The notes under the pieces: generated by a model | What the model saw: the letters and a program-made list of their open reading frames with translations, nothing else | Database searches by the model: none | Told to the model about the DNA's origin: nothing | Shown here: piece after piece, positions 1 to 7,767 of the stretch | Layout: each line of letters opens with the position of its first letter | How positions within the stretch are numbered: the stretch's first letter is position 1 | Translations under genes and position numbers: made by a program | Source of the DNA: Actinomycetota bacterium | Lineage (GTDB): Bacteria > Actinomycetota > Actinomycetes > S36-B12 > UBA5976 | DNA: 60,021 nt | Reading direction: 5' to 3' | NCBI GenBank assembly: GCA_947452765.1 | Contig: CANGDR010000010.1 | Location: forward strand, 1 to 60,021

Positions 1-323
1 ACCAGTTCCCGCATTCCAAATGGCTTCACCATATAGTCGTCAGCACCAAATTCAAGCGCGAGCACACGATCGATTTCTTCGCTTCGCGCGCTCAAAACGA
101 TTATTGGAGTCAGTGAGGTCTGGCGAATTGCTCGACAGACATCTTGCCCATCCATATCCGGCAACCCTAAATCCAACAGAATCAAGTCAGGATTGGAGGC
201 AGTAGCCAGCGAAATCGCATCTTTACCGCTGGAAACATGGGTCACAACCATGCTCGCATTCTCAAGCCCATCTATGACGCTGGCCGCCACAGATGGATCA
301 TCTTCAACCAAGAGAATGTCCAT
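1..323 (-). CDS. Response regulator, N-terminal receiver domain (cut by window edge)
   Basis: The reverse strand reads ATG at 323 down to base 1 without a stop, giving about 107 residues of a CheY-like receiver domain. The acidic pocket (LLVEDD), the phospho-acceptor Asp in LILLDLGLPDMDG, the Ser of IIVLSA and the Lys of DDYMVKPFG are all present. The output domain lies outside the window, so the regulon is unknown. The ATG follows a GGAG box at good spacing. The receiver sequence resembles the OmpR/PhoB class. It is divergent from the secreted/flavin cluster at 434-3799, with roughly 110 bases between them, so it could control that cluster; this is inference from position only. The gene is partial because the window ends. 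Confidence 0.88.
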   Translation of the reverse strand, partial: MDILLVEDDPSVAASVIDGLENASMVVTHVSSGKDAISLATASNPDLILLDLGLPDMDGQDVCRAIRQTSLTPIIVLSARSEEIDRVLALEFGADDYMVKPFGMREL

Positions 324-421
324 GACTCCATATTCCCTTGTTTTTGTAGGGTTTACCGCATTCAGTGGTTTCTTGGACGATTCTTGTACTTATCAGGGCC
401 TATTTGTGGATTTGGATTGGG

Positions 422-433
422 TACTTTCAAAGT
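422..433 (+). promoter_or_regulatory. Leaderless-type -10 element
   Basis: TACTTT at 422-427 is followed by exactly six bases and then the ATG at 434. This spacing recurs at twelve other genes in the window and supports 434 as the start and as the transcription start. No convincing -35 is seen. Confidence 0.5.
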
Positions 434-802
434 ATGAAATCGAAACTGACGACGACCTTTGCACTTGTTGGTGTGCTTGCTGTTGGGACCGCTGCTGCTG
501 CAGTGAACACGCAAGCTCTTAATTCGCATGCTCAATCAAAAATTGGTTCGGGCACTACGGCTTTGGTACCGCTCGCAGTTGTGGCTCCTGTAGTGGTTGA
601 CCCGTCAATCACTCCTAGCCAATTAGATGCAAACGTAACTCAAGCACCAATCGCGTCGGCACCGGTTAAGAAAGCCGCAAAGAAAGCTTCTGCCAGCCCG
701 AGTTCCTCAACAGCATCCGCTACCGCAACTACAACACCGACTACAACACCAGTCCAACCAAGTTACGGCGACGATGCAAATGAAAGTGGCAGTGATGACT
801 AA
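434..802 (+). CDS. Small secreted Ala/Thr/Lys-rich protein, function unknown
   Basis: 122 residues. The N-terminus (MKSKLTTTFALVGVLAVG) is a signal peptide or membrane anchor with a probable AAAA cleavage region. The rest is low complexity: a Val/Pro/Ala stretch, a basic PVKKAAKKASA segment, a Ser/Thr/Ala run, and an acidic tail ending DDANESGSDD. No known fold is recognised. An in-frame upstream start at 365 would add 23 residues that spoil the signal peptide, and a -10 box sits six bases before 434, so 434 is preferred. The gene overlaps the next one by eight bases and heads a cluster with an ApbE-type flavin transferase and a membrane reductase. It may be a substrate or extracytoplasmic partner of those enzymes, but no canonical flavinylation motif is present. 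Confidence 0.7.
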   Translation: MKSKLTTTFALVGVLAVGTAAAAVNTQALNSHAQSKIGSGTTALVPLAVVAPVVVDPSITPSQLDANVTQAPIASAPVKKAAKKASASPSSSTASATATTTPTTTPVQPSYGDDANESGSDD

Positions 803-1310
803 ATTGATTACCCGCAAGCCGCATCCTGCGCGTCGTGCTCGCATTGCTGCAGCAACGATCTCATCAACTGCTTTTCTTACAATTATTTCCAGTTTCGCTT
901 GGAATACCCATATTGCTGAACTAGCTGCGAGTTCAACTCCAGTGACTCCCGAAGCGCCAGTGGCTCCAGCTGCTACCGCAACAAGTCCTGGCAATGCAGC
1001 AGTTCCAGCAGATCCCGCTGCCGCAGTTGGAACTGCTCCAGCAGCAACGGTTGCCGCTGCCACACCAGCGAAGAAAAAGGTCAAAGCTGCTACGGCAACG
1101 ACCCCTGCCGCACCAGCGACAGTACCCACCACTACACCAGTTGCTACACCAACCACTCCAGTTGTAACGCCCACCGTTGCTTACACATGTATTTCTGATG
1201 GAAGCCACCCGCCTAGAAAGACTTCTAACTTTGATGTCTATAAGGCAGCAAAGACTCAACAACAGTGCAGCCTCGTTGCCCAGTACGGTTACCACTGGGT
1301 TAAGGTGTAG
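795..1310 (+). CDS. Secreted or anchored Pro/Ala/Thr-rich protein with small C-terminal domain
   Basis: 171 residues from the ATG at 795; ATGs at 774 and 780 are also in frame. It starts with a twin-arginine-like basic segment (RKPHPARRARI) and a hydrophobic stretch near residues 20-35. About 90 residues of Ala/Pro/Thr/Val linker with a KKKVKA patch follow. The last ~40 residues form a compact, more complex region (YTCISDGSHPP ... QQCSLVAQYGYHWVKV) with two cysteines that could form a disulfide. I do not recognise a family. The layout, membrane anchor, extended linker and small terminal domain, suggests a cell-surface protein. It overlaps the gene before it and is followed seven bases later by the ApbE-like gene, so co-transcription is likely. 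Confidence 0.68.
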   Translation: MTKLITRKPHPARRARIAAATISSTAFLTIISSFAWNTHIAELAASSTPVTPEAPVAPAATATSPGNAAVPADPAAAVGTAPAATVAAATPAKKKVKAATATTPAAPATVPTTTPVATPTTPVVTPTVAYTCISDGSHPPRKTSNFDVYKAAKTQQQCSLVAQYGYHWVKV

Positions 1311-1316
1311 GGCAAT

Positions 1317-2282
1317 TTGCCAGAAAAAGATCTTGTATCAAAGATTGCTGATGAAGCGATTGGATTAGTAGTTCAAGATACAAATCTTTTCAAAATTGAA
1401 TTCTTCGCCATGGGTTCAAATTGCTTCATTGTCGTAGCGGATGCTACTTCGATATTGCTTGAACCTTTACGCAAATATGTTGACAAGCTTGAAAGTCTCT
1501 GGTCACGGTTTATAAACACCAGTGAGCTCATGTTGGCAAATAATGCTTCTGGAAATATTCAATCTGTTAGCCCCGAAACAATTCGGTTAATCCAGGAAAT
1601 GCAATTTGGATTTCAACTCACTAGTGGAATTTTTAACCCAGCTCAACTACATGTGAGCCTTGAACATGGATTCTCCAAAAGCAAGTTTGATGCTGACCAA
1701 GAAACACATTTGAGCGAACATGTAAGTGCTGATCTTGGCGTACTAGATATTGTGATCGATGCATTGGAAAATACGATCCAAATTCCTCTAGGGGTTGCCA
1801 TAGATGCAGGTGGAATCGGCAAAGGTTTAGCTGCCGACATGACGGCTGATTTAGCAATTCAATTGGGAGCCCAAGGCGTAGTTGTTTTTATTGGTGGAGA
1901 GGTGTGTGTCCGAGGACTAGCGCCAGGTAATGATGGCTGGACTATCGGCGTCTCTCACCCTCTTTCCAGAAATGAGTTCATAGATGTACTGGCGATTCAT
2001 GATGGTGGGGTCGCAACATCAGGGCCAAGAGGGTGGATCAACGCAGCGGGCGAAAGTCACATCATAGATTCGCGAACGCATGAACCAGTTTTAAGCGAGA
2101 TTTTACAAGTTACAGTCGTAGCCTCCTGTTCTGCGCATGCAGAAATCCTTACAAAGCTTTGTATGGCGCTCCCCATCTCGGAGGCTATTAGCGAAGTGGA
2201 ACGCATTGGTGCTGATGCGCTCCTGATTGACGATAAGTTGAAACGGTACGCAACAGCAAGCTGGGAGAATTACACCACATGA
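1317..2282 (+). CDS. ApbE-like FAD:protein FMN transferase
   Basis: 321 residues with a TTG start; the only nearby ATG (1410) falls inside the conserved FFAMGSN motif, so the start must be upstream. ApbE enzymes split FAD and attach FMN covalently to Thr/Ser of extracytoplasmic redox proteins using Mg2+. Family signatures seen are AMGSN near residue 31, DAGGIGKGLAAD around 165-176, and TSGPRGW ... HIIDSRT with the metal-binding Asp in the C-terminal third, then VTVVASCSAHAE. No lipobox or clear signal peptide is seen, so export is uncertain. The gene overlaps the downstream membrane reductase by four bases (ATGA), which argues for a shared pathway. The flavin acceptor is not obvious in the neighbourhood. 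Confidence 0.85.
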   Translation: MPEKDLVSKIADEAIGLVVQDTNLFKIEFFAMGSNCFIVVADATSILLEPLRKYVDKLESLWSRFINTSELMLANNASGNIQSVSPETIRLIQEMQFGFQLTSGIFNPAQLHVSLEHGFSKSKFDADQETHLSEHVSADLGVLDIVIDALENTIQIPLGVAIDAGGIGKGLAADMTADLAIQLGAQGVVVFIGGEVCVRGLAPGNDGWTIGVSHPLSRNEFIDVLAIHDGGVATSGPRGWINAAGESHIIDSRTHEPVLSEILQVTVVASCSAHAEILTKLCMALPISEAISEVERIGADALLIDDKLKRYATASWENYTT

Positions 2283-3799
2283 ATCCGGTGATTTGGAATT
2301 ACGTTACAAGGTCAAGTGCACTTATCGCTTGGTCTCTTCTAGTAATTTCGGTTATGTGGGGAATCCTACTTTCGACGCGTATTCTAAAACCCAAAGATAG
2401 TCCGGGGTGGCTGCTGGATTTACATCGCTGGCTTTCGGGGCTTGCAGTAATTTTTACAATTTTGCACATTGGATCACTTCTTTATGACCCTTATGCGGAT
2501 TTCCAAATCCCTGATCTATTCATACCATTTAGAAGTAAGTACACGGGAGCAGCCTCACTCGGACCCTGGCCTATCGCATTAGGTGTTTTATGTTTCTACA
2601 TTTTGATTGCAGTTCAAGTCACGTCCTTAATGATGAAGAAGTTACCCCGTAGATTTTGGAAAGTAATCCACTACTCAAGTTATGTACTAGTTTTAGTTGT
2701 TTCATTCCATGCAGGTTGGTCCGGAACGGATACTCGTGCTTGGATGTATCGAATCACGGCTTTAGCACTAATCTTCTTTACAACAGTTGCGCTGATAGTA
2801 AGAATCTTGTTTCCAAAACCAGCGAAAACTTTGGCTGCCACAGTCGAGGGGCGACGACCAAATCAGAATATTGAAAATAAGCGCAATCTTGCGATCACAA
2901 AAACTTATTCAGCCGCCACAGGTATCTTGGGAATTGATTTCATAATCCCTATGCAAGAAGTTATGCCATCCTGGGTACCAGGTTCCCATATCACGCTTCA
3001 CCTGCCGAATGGTCTCAAGCGACAGTATTCGTTGTGTAGTGACCCCACAGATAGAACGCATTATTCAGTTGCCGTACTTAATTCCCCAAACTCACGCGGT
3101 GGAAGTAGTTGGATTCATGAAAACTTGAAAGCCGGAATGACCCTCGAAGTTTCCGGACCTCATAATCACTTCGAATTGGAACACGCATCAGAGTATTTAT
3201 TTGTCGCTGGTGGAATTGGAATTACTCCTATGAAAGCCATGATTGATTCAATGCCACACCGGCGCCATTGGCGCCTGCTTTACGCCGGACGCAGCCGTAG
3301 TTCCATGGCATTCGTGGATGAATTGGTTGCCGAGCATGGCTCAAAAGTTATTGTGCACGCAGATGACGAACAAGGTGGCATCCCAGATCTAGATGCGTTG
3401 CTGGCCGGCTTCGAAGGCCACGTCTACGTGTGTGGCCCAGAACCACTACTTAATGCAATGATTCAACGGGTCCCTGCACAACGCCTGCACTTTGAAAGAT
3501 TCAGTGCAGTAGATCGCGATAGCGGTGAATCTGAATCATTTGAGCTTAAGTTGAGTCGTTCTAACAAAACGGTCACGGTTGCTAAGGATGAAACTTTGCT
3601 TGACGCAATTAATGCAAATGGTGGAGCTTTAATCTCTTCATGTGGTGAAGGAGTTTGCGGTACCTGTGAAGTGCGAGTTCTCAAAGGCACACCTATCCAC
3701 CTAGATTCCGTCATGAGTGATGAAGATAAGGATGCAATTGGCGTTATGTATCCGTGCGTTTCTCGCGCAGCAGGTAAAGAACTAGTCCTGGACATCTAG
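2279..3799 (+). CDS. Ferric-reductase-like membrane flavo-iron-sulfur oxidoreductase
   Basis: 506 residues in three parts. Residues ~1-185 form a membrane domain of about six helices with histidines in DLHRWL, LHIGSL, IHYSSY and SFHAGW, the usual paired haem ligands of ferric-reductase-like domains. Residues ~200-420 are an FAD/NAD(P)-binding reductase: RQYSLCS is the FAD motif, VAGGIGITPM the nucleotide loop and YVCGPEPLL the C-terminal NAD motif. Residues ~420-506 are a plant-type 2Fe-2S ferredoxin with SSCGEGVCGTC plus a later Cys in YPCVSRA. This is a path from NAD(P)H through FAD and 2Fe-2S to a membrane haem. Coupling with the ApbE-like gene suggests electron delivery to an external flavoprotein or metal; the acceptor is unknown. 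Confidence 0.87.
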   Translation: MNPVIWNYVTRSSALIAWSLLVISVMWGILLSTRILKPKDSPGWLLDLHRWLSGLAVIFTILHIGSLLYDPYADFQIPDLFIPFRSKYTGAASLGPWPIALGVLCFYILIAVQVTSLMMKKLPRRFWKVIHYSSYVLVLVVSFHAGWSGTDTRAWMYRITALALIFFTTVALIVRILFPKPAKTLAATVEGRRPNQNIENKRNLAITKTYSAATGILGIDFIIPMQEVMPSWVPGSHITLHLPNGLKRQYSLCSDPTDRTHYSVAVLNSPNSRGGSSWIHENLKAGMTLEVSGPHNHFELEHASEYLFVAGGIGITPMKAMIDSMPHRRHWRLLYAGRSRSSMAFVDELVAEHGSKVIVHADDEQGGIPDLDALLAGFEGHVYVCGPEPLLNAMIQRVPAQRLHFERFSAVDRDSGESESFELKLSRSNKTVTVAKDETLLDAINANGGALISSCGEGVCGTCEVRVLKGTPIHLDSVMSDEDKDAIGVMYPCVSRAAGKELVLDI

Positions 3800-3819
3800 A
3801 TCGACTCAGGTTCGCTGGC

Positions 3820-3831
3820 TAAGATTTAGGT
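3820..3831 (+). promoter_or_regulatory. Leaderless-type -10 element
   Basis: TAAGAT at 3820-3825 plus six bases leads directly into the ATG at 3832. No ribosome-binding site precedes this gene, so a leaderless transcript is likely. Confidence 0.55.
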
Positions 3832-4617
3832 ATGACTCGAGTAGCACTTCTCCAAATTGATGTGAGCGATTCTGAATCCCAATCAGATCGTGAAGCGCGA
3901 GTTTTAAAACTCATAGAGGACCAAACTGGTAAATGCGAACTAGCAGTGCTTCCTGAGCTTTGGAACATCGGGGCATTTAATTATCGAGATCTAGAATCTA
4001 GCGCCCAGCCAATCGACGGTGAATTAGTCGCTGCACTTAAGTCTGCAGCCCAGGCCGCAAATATTTGGTTACACGGTGGTTCGTTTGTGGAACGGTTACC
4101 AGATGGTGGGATGGCAAACACTGCTGTGCTAATTGATCCACGCGGGAACCTAGTTGAGTTCTATCGAAAAATTCACCTTTATGGTTTTGATAAAGGTGAA
4201 GCGGTGACCATGACACGTGGTACCGAGGTAGTTAATGTTGCCGATACTCCAGTAGGCAGTACTGGTCTTGGAATTTGTTACGACTTAAGATTCCCAGAAT
4301 TATTTAGAAAACTTAGTGATTCTGGAATCGAAACGATACTAATCACTTCTGGTTGGCCAACGCCAAGAATTAATCATTGGCGAATTTTGTTACAGGCTCG
4401 CGCCATTGAAAATCAGTGTTGGGTCATTGCCTGTAATGAAGTTGGTCCGAATGGCAATGTAATGCTTGGGGGACATTCCATGGTGGTTAGCCCACGAGGT
4501 GAAATTGTGGCTGAGGCTGGAACTTCGGAAGAAGTACTTTATGCAGATATCGATTTAGCCCAGGTTTCAGAGTTTAGGTTAGAGCATCCGTTCCAGCGAG
4601 ATCGCTTTATTCGCTAA
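3832..4617 (+). CDS. Carbon-nitrogen hydrolase (nitrilase superfamily, Nit2/omega-amidase-like)
   Basis: 261 residues, the usual size for this family. The Glu-Lys-Cys triad is visible: Glu in LAVLPELWN (~residue 42), Lys in YRKIHLYGFD (~residue 112) and Cys in GLGICYDLRFPEL (~residue 147). Additional conserved features are the SGWP segment and ARAIENQCWVIACNE. The closest class by sequence is omega-amidase/Nit2, which hydrolyses alpha-ketoglutaramate or alpha-ketosuccinamate in salvage of amide keto acids; substrate assignment is inference. The protein is cytosolic. It stands alone on this strand and converges with the copC/ctaG pair, overlapping the latter by four bases at the 3' ends. Confidence 0.85.
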   Translation: MTRVALLQIDVSDSESQSDREARVLKLIEDQTGKCELAVLPELWNIGAFNYRDLESSAQPIDGELVAALKSAAQAANIWLHGGSFVERLPDGGMANTAVLIDPRGNLVEFYRKIHLYGFDKGEAVTMTRGTEVVNVADTPVGSTGLGICYDLRFPELFRKLSDSGIETILITSGWPTPRINHWRILLQARAIENQCWVIACNEVGPNGNVMLGGHSMVVSPRGEIVAEAGTSEEVLYADIDLAQVSEFRLEHPFQRDRFIR

Positions 4618-6554
4618 CTATTGTCACGGGTGTTAATAGCACGTAGTTGTTCGTTATAAGCATTCAATTCTGCATCACCATCGCGATCAGCAGCTCGATC
4701 CTGACGTTTCGCAAGTTTGGTATCGCTGCGCGCCCACATCACACCAACTGCAACCATCAGAATCAAGGACGGAACTTCACCGAGTGCCCACGCCACGCCA
4801 CCACCTGCATATGTGTCATGCAAAAGATCGGTGATCCAAGGTGGTTGAACTTGACCGTACCAAGCAGAACCAATCGGTTGACTTGCCTGCATAATTGCCA
4901 GTGCAAAAAAGGTATGTAGCGAAATCCCTACCAAAACAATGATCAACCTTGACCAGTAAGGCAATTCTCGTGGACTCGGATCCGCGCCAATAATTACATA
5001 AGAAAACAGCACGCCCGATAGGAAAAAATGTATTTCCATGAATACGTGGCCGACGTGACTACCCATGAGGGTTGCAAATAGTGGCGTGAAATACATGCCG
5101 TACAAACCGAAAGTGAATATCGCCAATACAACCAGCGGTTGAGTGATTATTTGAGAGTAGCGACTGTGCAGGAGTTCCAGCAGCCATTCCCGAGCGTTGC
5201 GATGGTCTGGAATTGGTGCGGCCGGCAAAGCTCGTAGTGCCAAGGTAATTGGAGTACTTAACACAATAAAAATTGGCGCAATCATGGAAAGCATCATGTG
5301 CTGAACCATGTGGAACTGGAATGAGATTGCGGCGTATTTGCTAATTCCAGCACTAGTTGTCCAAATGACAATTCCGATTCCAGTCATGAACGAAAGCGTG
5401 CGAAGTGAACTCCATCCAATCGAAGTGTGCTTAAGCCGGATTATTCCAATTGTGTAAAGCGATGCAGCAATCAAACTGCCAGTAATCATGAACCATTCTG
5501 GGTGCCAACCGAAAACTACTGAACTAAATGATGGCGCTGGCGGGAATGCGTACCCAAGAACTTCTTCAGCTGCGCTTGGCAACTGAACGGTTGTTCTGCT
5601 AAATGGTGTTGAATGCAACGCAACGCCAACCCCAGCAGCAATTGCCATCAACAACATTTCAGCGGCCAAGAATTTCTTAACTGCTCGCTGCGAAGCCAAA
5701 GCCATTCGAATTCGATGCGCAATTCCTAGCAAACCTACAAAGATAATTACTTTGATTGAAACCAATTGTCCGTAACGACTAAGCCAAAGGTCCGAAAATG
5801 AATTCATTCTCGTATATGCGGCAGCAACACCTGAGATTGCCAGCGCTACAACACTTACTATTGCCAGGCGGGAGAAGCGGGAAACAACTGCAAGGTCTCG
5901 CGCCTTAACAAATCTCGATACGGCCCATAAAGCTCCGAGCCAGAAACTCATGGCCAGCCCATGGGTTACGGATGATGTTAAAGCCAAGGAATGATCACCC
6001 AACGAAACTGAGTGACTGTTTAATAGTGGCGAAACAATTCCAGCCGCCGTGAAGGCAAGAAGCAGCGCTATCGAATTAAGTGAAACGAGAAGAATCCCAC
6101 CAACTGCAACAGCAAGGGCGAGCACTCCAGTGAATAGGTAGTTGCGCGATGCCGGTAACGCCCAAATGTAGGTTCCGATAACCCCAGATCCAAAAATCTT
6201 TGAAATTGGAATTCCCAAGATGACTGCAAGGGTCGCAACTGCATTAGTAACAGATATCGCGGCCCAGATTGCAGAAAGTTTTGCAGCATGGACTATTGAT
6301 CTTCGACCATCTTTGCTAATTGTTTTGGCAGTGGTCGGTGCTAAAAATGCCCAGGTTGTTAGTAGTCCTAGTATGCGCAGCGAAAGAATGACATGAGCAA
6401 AAGTAGCGATCTGTAGTAACCACGAAGTTCCTTGGCCAGCATCTGGAATACCTTCGGGAAGCGATGCCCAAGCAGCGCCACCATAGATAAGTGATATCGC
6501 GAGCGCCGTAAACGCAGAAAGCAGGATTCCTAGCCGGGTGATGAATGCAATCAC
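4614..6554 (-). CDS. Fused CopD-type copper protein / CtaG cytochrome oxidase assembly protein
   Basis: 646 residues, highly hydrophobic, beginning at a GTG. The N-terminal ~330 residues contain about eight helices of the CopD copper-uptake type. The C-terminal ~270 residues match the caa3-type CtaG domain, with FQFHMVQHMMLSM, HVGHVFMEIHFFLSG and an acidic/basic cytosolic tail (RQDRAADRDGD). Such fusions are common in Actinobacteria and are thought to move copper across the membrane and into the CuA/CuB sites of the terminal oxidase. The gene lies six bases downstream of the copC-like gene, so periplasmic copper binding and membrane transfer appear co-expressed. Oxidase structural genes are not in the window. 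Confidence 0.87.
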   Translation of the reverse strand: MIAFITRLGILLSAFTALAISLIYGGAAWASLPEGIPDAGQGTSWLLQIATFAHVILSLRILGLLTTWAFLAPTTAKTISKDGRRSIVHAAKLSAIWAAISVTNAVATLAVILGIPISKIFGSGVIGTYIWALPASRNYLFTGVLALAVAVGGILLVSLNSIALLLAFTAAGIVSPLLNSHSVSLGDHSLALTSSVTHGLAMSFWLGALWAVSRFVKARDLAVVSRFSRLAIVSVVALAISGVAAAYTRMNSFSDLWLSRYGQLVSIKVIIFVGLLGIAHRIRMALASQRAVKKFLAAEMLLMAIAAGVGVALHSTPFSRTTVQLPSAAEEVLGYAFPPAPSFSSVVFGWHPEWFMITGSLIAASLYTIGIIRLKHTSIGWSSLRTLSFMTGIGIVIWTTSAGISKYAAISFQFHMVQHMMLSMIAPIFIVLSTPITLALRALPAAPIPDHRNAREWLLELLHSRYSQIITQPLVVLAIFTFGLYGMYFTPLFATLMGSHVGHVFMEIHFFLSGVLFSYVIIGADPSPRELPYWSRLIIVLVGISLHTFFALAIMQASQPIGSAWYGQVQPPWITDLLHDTYAGGGVAWALGEVPSLILMVAVGVMWARSDTKLAKRQDRAADRDGDAELNAYNEQLRAINTRDNS

Positions 6555-6560
6555 TGCAAT

Positions 6561-7148
6561 TTACTTATTCCGTCGCGTTAGGTAGATACCAATCCCAACG
6601 CCAATTACAACAATCATTCCAATGAGAATTAAGCGAGTTCCGTTGCCAGACTCGCTAGGTTCATCCTGCGCGAGGCCGCCAACTGTTGCAGCCAGCGGTG
6701 TAGCAACGACTAAATTACTGGATGCAGAAATGTCAGGCGAAGCGCTTGCTACCGCGCCACTTTCCGCGGCTGCGGTGTATTCGAATGTGAAGTCTCCCGA
6801 CGCTGGGTGACCATCGTCAGCAACTGTGCGCCATGCGACTTTCACTGTTCCAGGTTGCAAGCCAGGGGGCCAGGCCACGGACAAAACAACACCATTGAGT
6901 GCGACGGGACCAGTCGCTACAGCAGCTCCAGTTGAGTCAGTGACCAAAATGGCACTTCCTTCAAGCAAAGGGGCTTCGCTAAAAGTTAACGAAATGGTCG
7001 TGGGAGCTGAGTTAACCGATTCGTTTGCCGCCGGAGCAGAACTCACCAGTTCTGTATGAGCACTTACCGTAGATTGTGTTGAAAATACAGCAAATAGAGC
7101 GATGAATAAGACTCCGAAAGCGCGCTGAACGCGCTGTTTAATACCCAT
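6561..7148 (-). CDS. CopC-domain copper-binding protein, membrane anchored
   Basis: About 195 residues. A signal peptide ends near VSAHTEL, so the mature protein would begin with the His that serves as a CopC copper ligand. The CopC fold follows (SSAPAANESV, ISLTFSEAPL, VAWRTVADDGHPASGDFTF), with the second conserved His in DDGHP. A Ser/Ala-rich linker leads to a C-terminal membrane helix (LILIGMIVVIGVGIGIYL) and a basic RRNK tail, giving a type I anchored protein facing out. ATGs at 7154 and 7148 are both possible; TACGCT lies seven bases upstream of 7148, which favours a leaderless start there. It is co-directional with the CopD-CtaG fusion six bases downstream. Confidence 0.85.
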   Translation of the reverse strand: MGIKQRVQRAFGVLFIALFAVFSTQSTVSAHTELVSSAPAANESVNSAPTTISLTFSEAPLLEGSAILVTDSTGAAVATGPVALNGVVLSVAWPPGLQPGTVKVAWRTVADDGHPASGDFTFEYTAAAESGAVASASPDISASSNLVVATPLAATVGGLAQDEPSESGNGTRLILIGMIVVIGVGIGIYLTRRNK

Positions 7149-7174
7149 ATTCATGAGCGTACTACAACCCCTAC

Positions 7175-7186
7175 TAACCTATTCTT
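7175..7186 (+). promoter_or_regulatory. Leaderless-type -10 element
   Basis: TAACCT at 7175-7180, six bases, then the GTG start at 7187. The absence of any Shine-Dalgarno sequence supports a leaderless dcd transcript. Confidence 0.55.
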
Positions 7187-7765
7187 GTGCTGCTATCTGA
7201 CAAAGACATCAAAGCTGAGATCGAATCTGGTCGCGTTGGCATCGATCCCTACGAACCGGCGATGGTCCAACCATCCAGCATTGATGTTCGACTCGATCGA
7301 TTCTTTCGGGTTTTTGAAAATCACCGCTACCCACACATTGATCCATCAACTGAACAACCGGAATTAACTCGCGAAGTTGAAGCAATTGGTGATGAACCAT
7401 TTGTTTTGCATCCGGGTGAGTTTGTTTTAGGTAGCACTTATGAAGTAGTTACGTTGCCCAATGACGTAGCTGCTCGGCTTGAAGGAAAGTCGAGCTTAGG
7501 TCGCCTAGGACTTCTGACGCACTCAACTGCAGGTTTTATTGATCCTGGTTTCTCGGGACACGTAACGCTTGAACTTGCCAACGTGGCAACACTTCCGATT
7601 TTGCTATATCCAGGTATGAAAATTGGTCAAGTGTGCTTCTTCCGCATGACTTCCGAGGCTGAGCACCCATACGGATCCAGTGTTTACGGGTCGCGTTACC
7701 AGGGTCAACGAGGACCAACGCCAAGTCGGTCTCACGCAAACTTTCACAGAACTGTTATTTCTTAA
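7187..7765 (+). CDS. dcd: dCTP deaminase, probably the bifunctional deaminase/dUTPase type
   Basis: 192 residues with a GTG start ([15 protein letters not shown]). The sequence is very close to the Mycobacterium tuberculosis enzyme as I recall it, including [41 protein letters not shown] and the C-terminal [11 protein letters not shown]. The mycobacterial enzyme converts dCTP to dUTP and on to dUMP, supplying thymidylate synthesis while limiting uracil in DNA; bifunctionality here is inferred from similarity. The protein is cytosolic and forms a trimer in homologues. It is a single-gene unit, divergent from the copC-like gene and convergent with the Fe-S reductase. Confidence 0.94.
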   Translation: MLLSDKDIKAEIESGRVGIDPYEPAMVQPSSIDVRLDRFFRVFENHRYPHIDPSTEQPELTREVEAIGDEPFVLHPGEFVLGSTYEVVTLPNDVAARLEGKSSLGRLGLLTHSTAGFIDPGFSGHVTLELANVATLPILLYPGMKIGQVCFFRMTSEAEHPYGSSVYGSRYQGQRGPTPSRSHANFHRTVIS

Positions 7766-7767
7766 AA

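Noticed and set aside
193-522. Forward ORF overlapping the response regulator and the first secreted gene
   Set aside because: It runs antisense through the receiver domain and ends in a Cys-rich frame-shifted reading of the secreted protein's signal peptide.
707-1174. Long reverse ORF opposite the secreted proteins
   Set aside because: It is Ala/Val/Gly-rich only because the forward genes are Ala/Thr/Pro-rich. It has no ribosome-binding site and spans two forward genes.
434-1310. Flavinylation site in the two secreted proteins
   Set aside because: No D-x-x-[ST]-G-A-[ST] motif is present; SGTT in the first protein is too weak to call.
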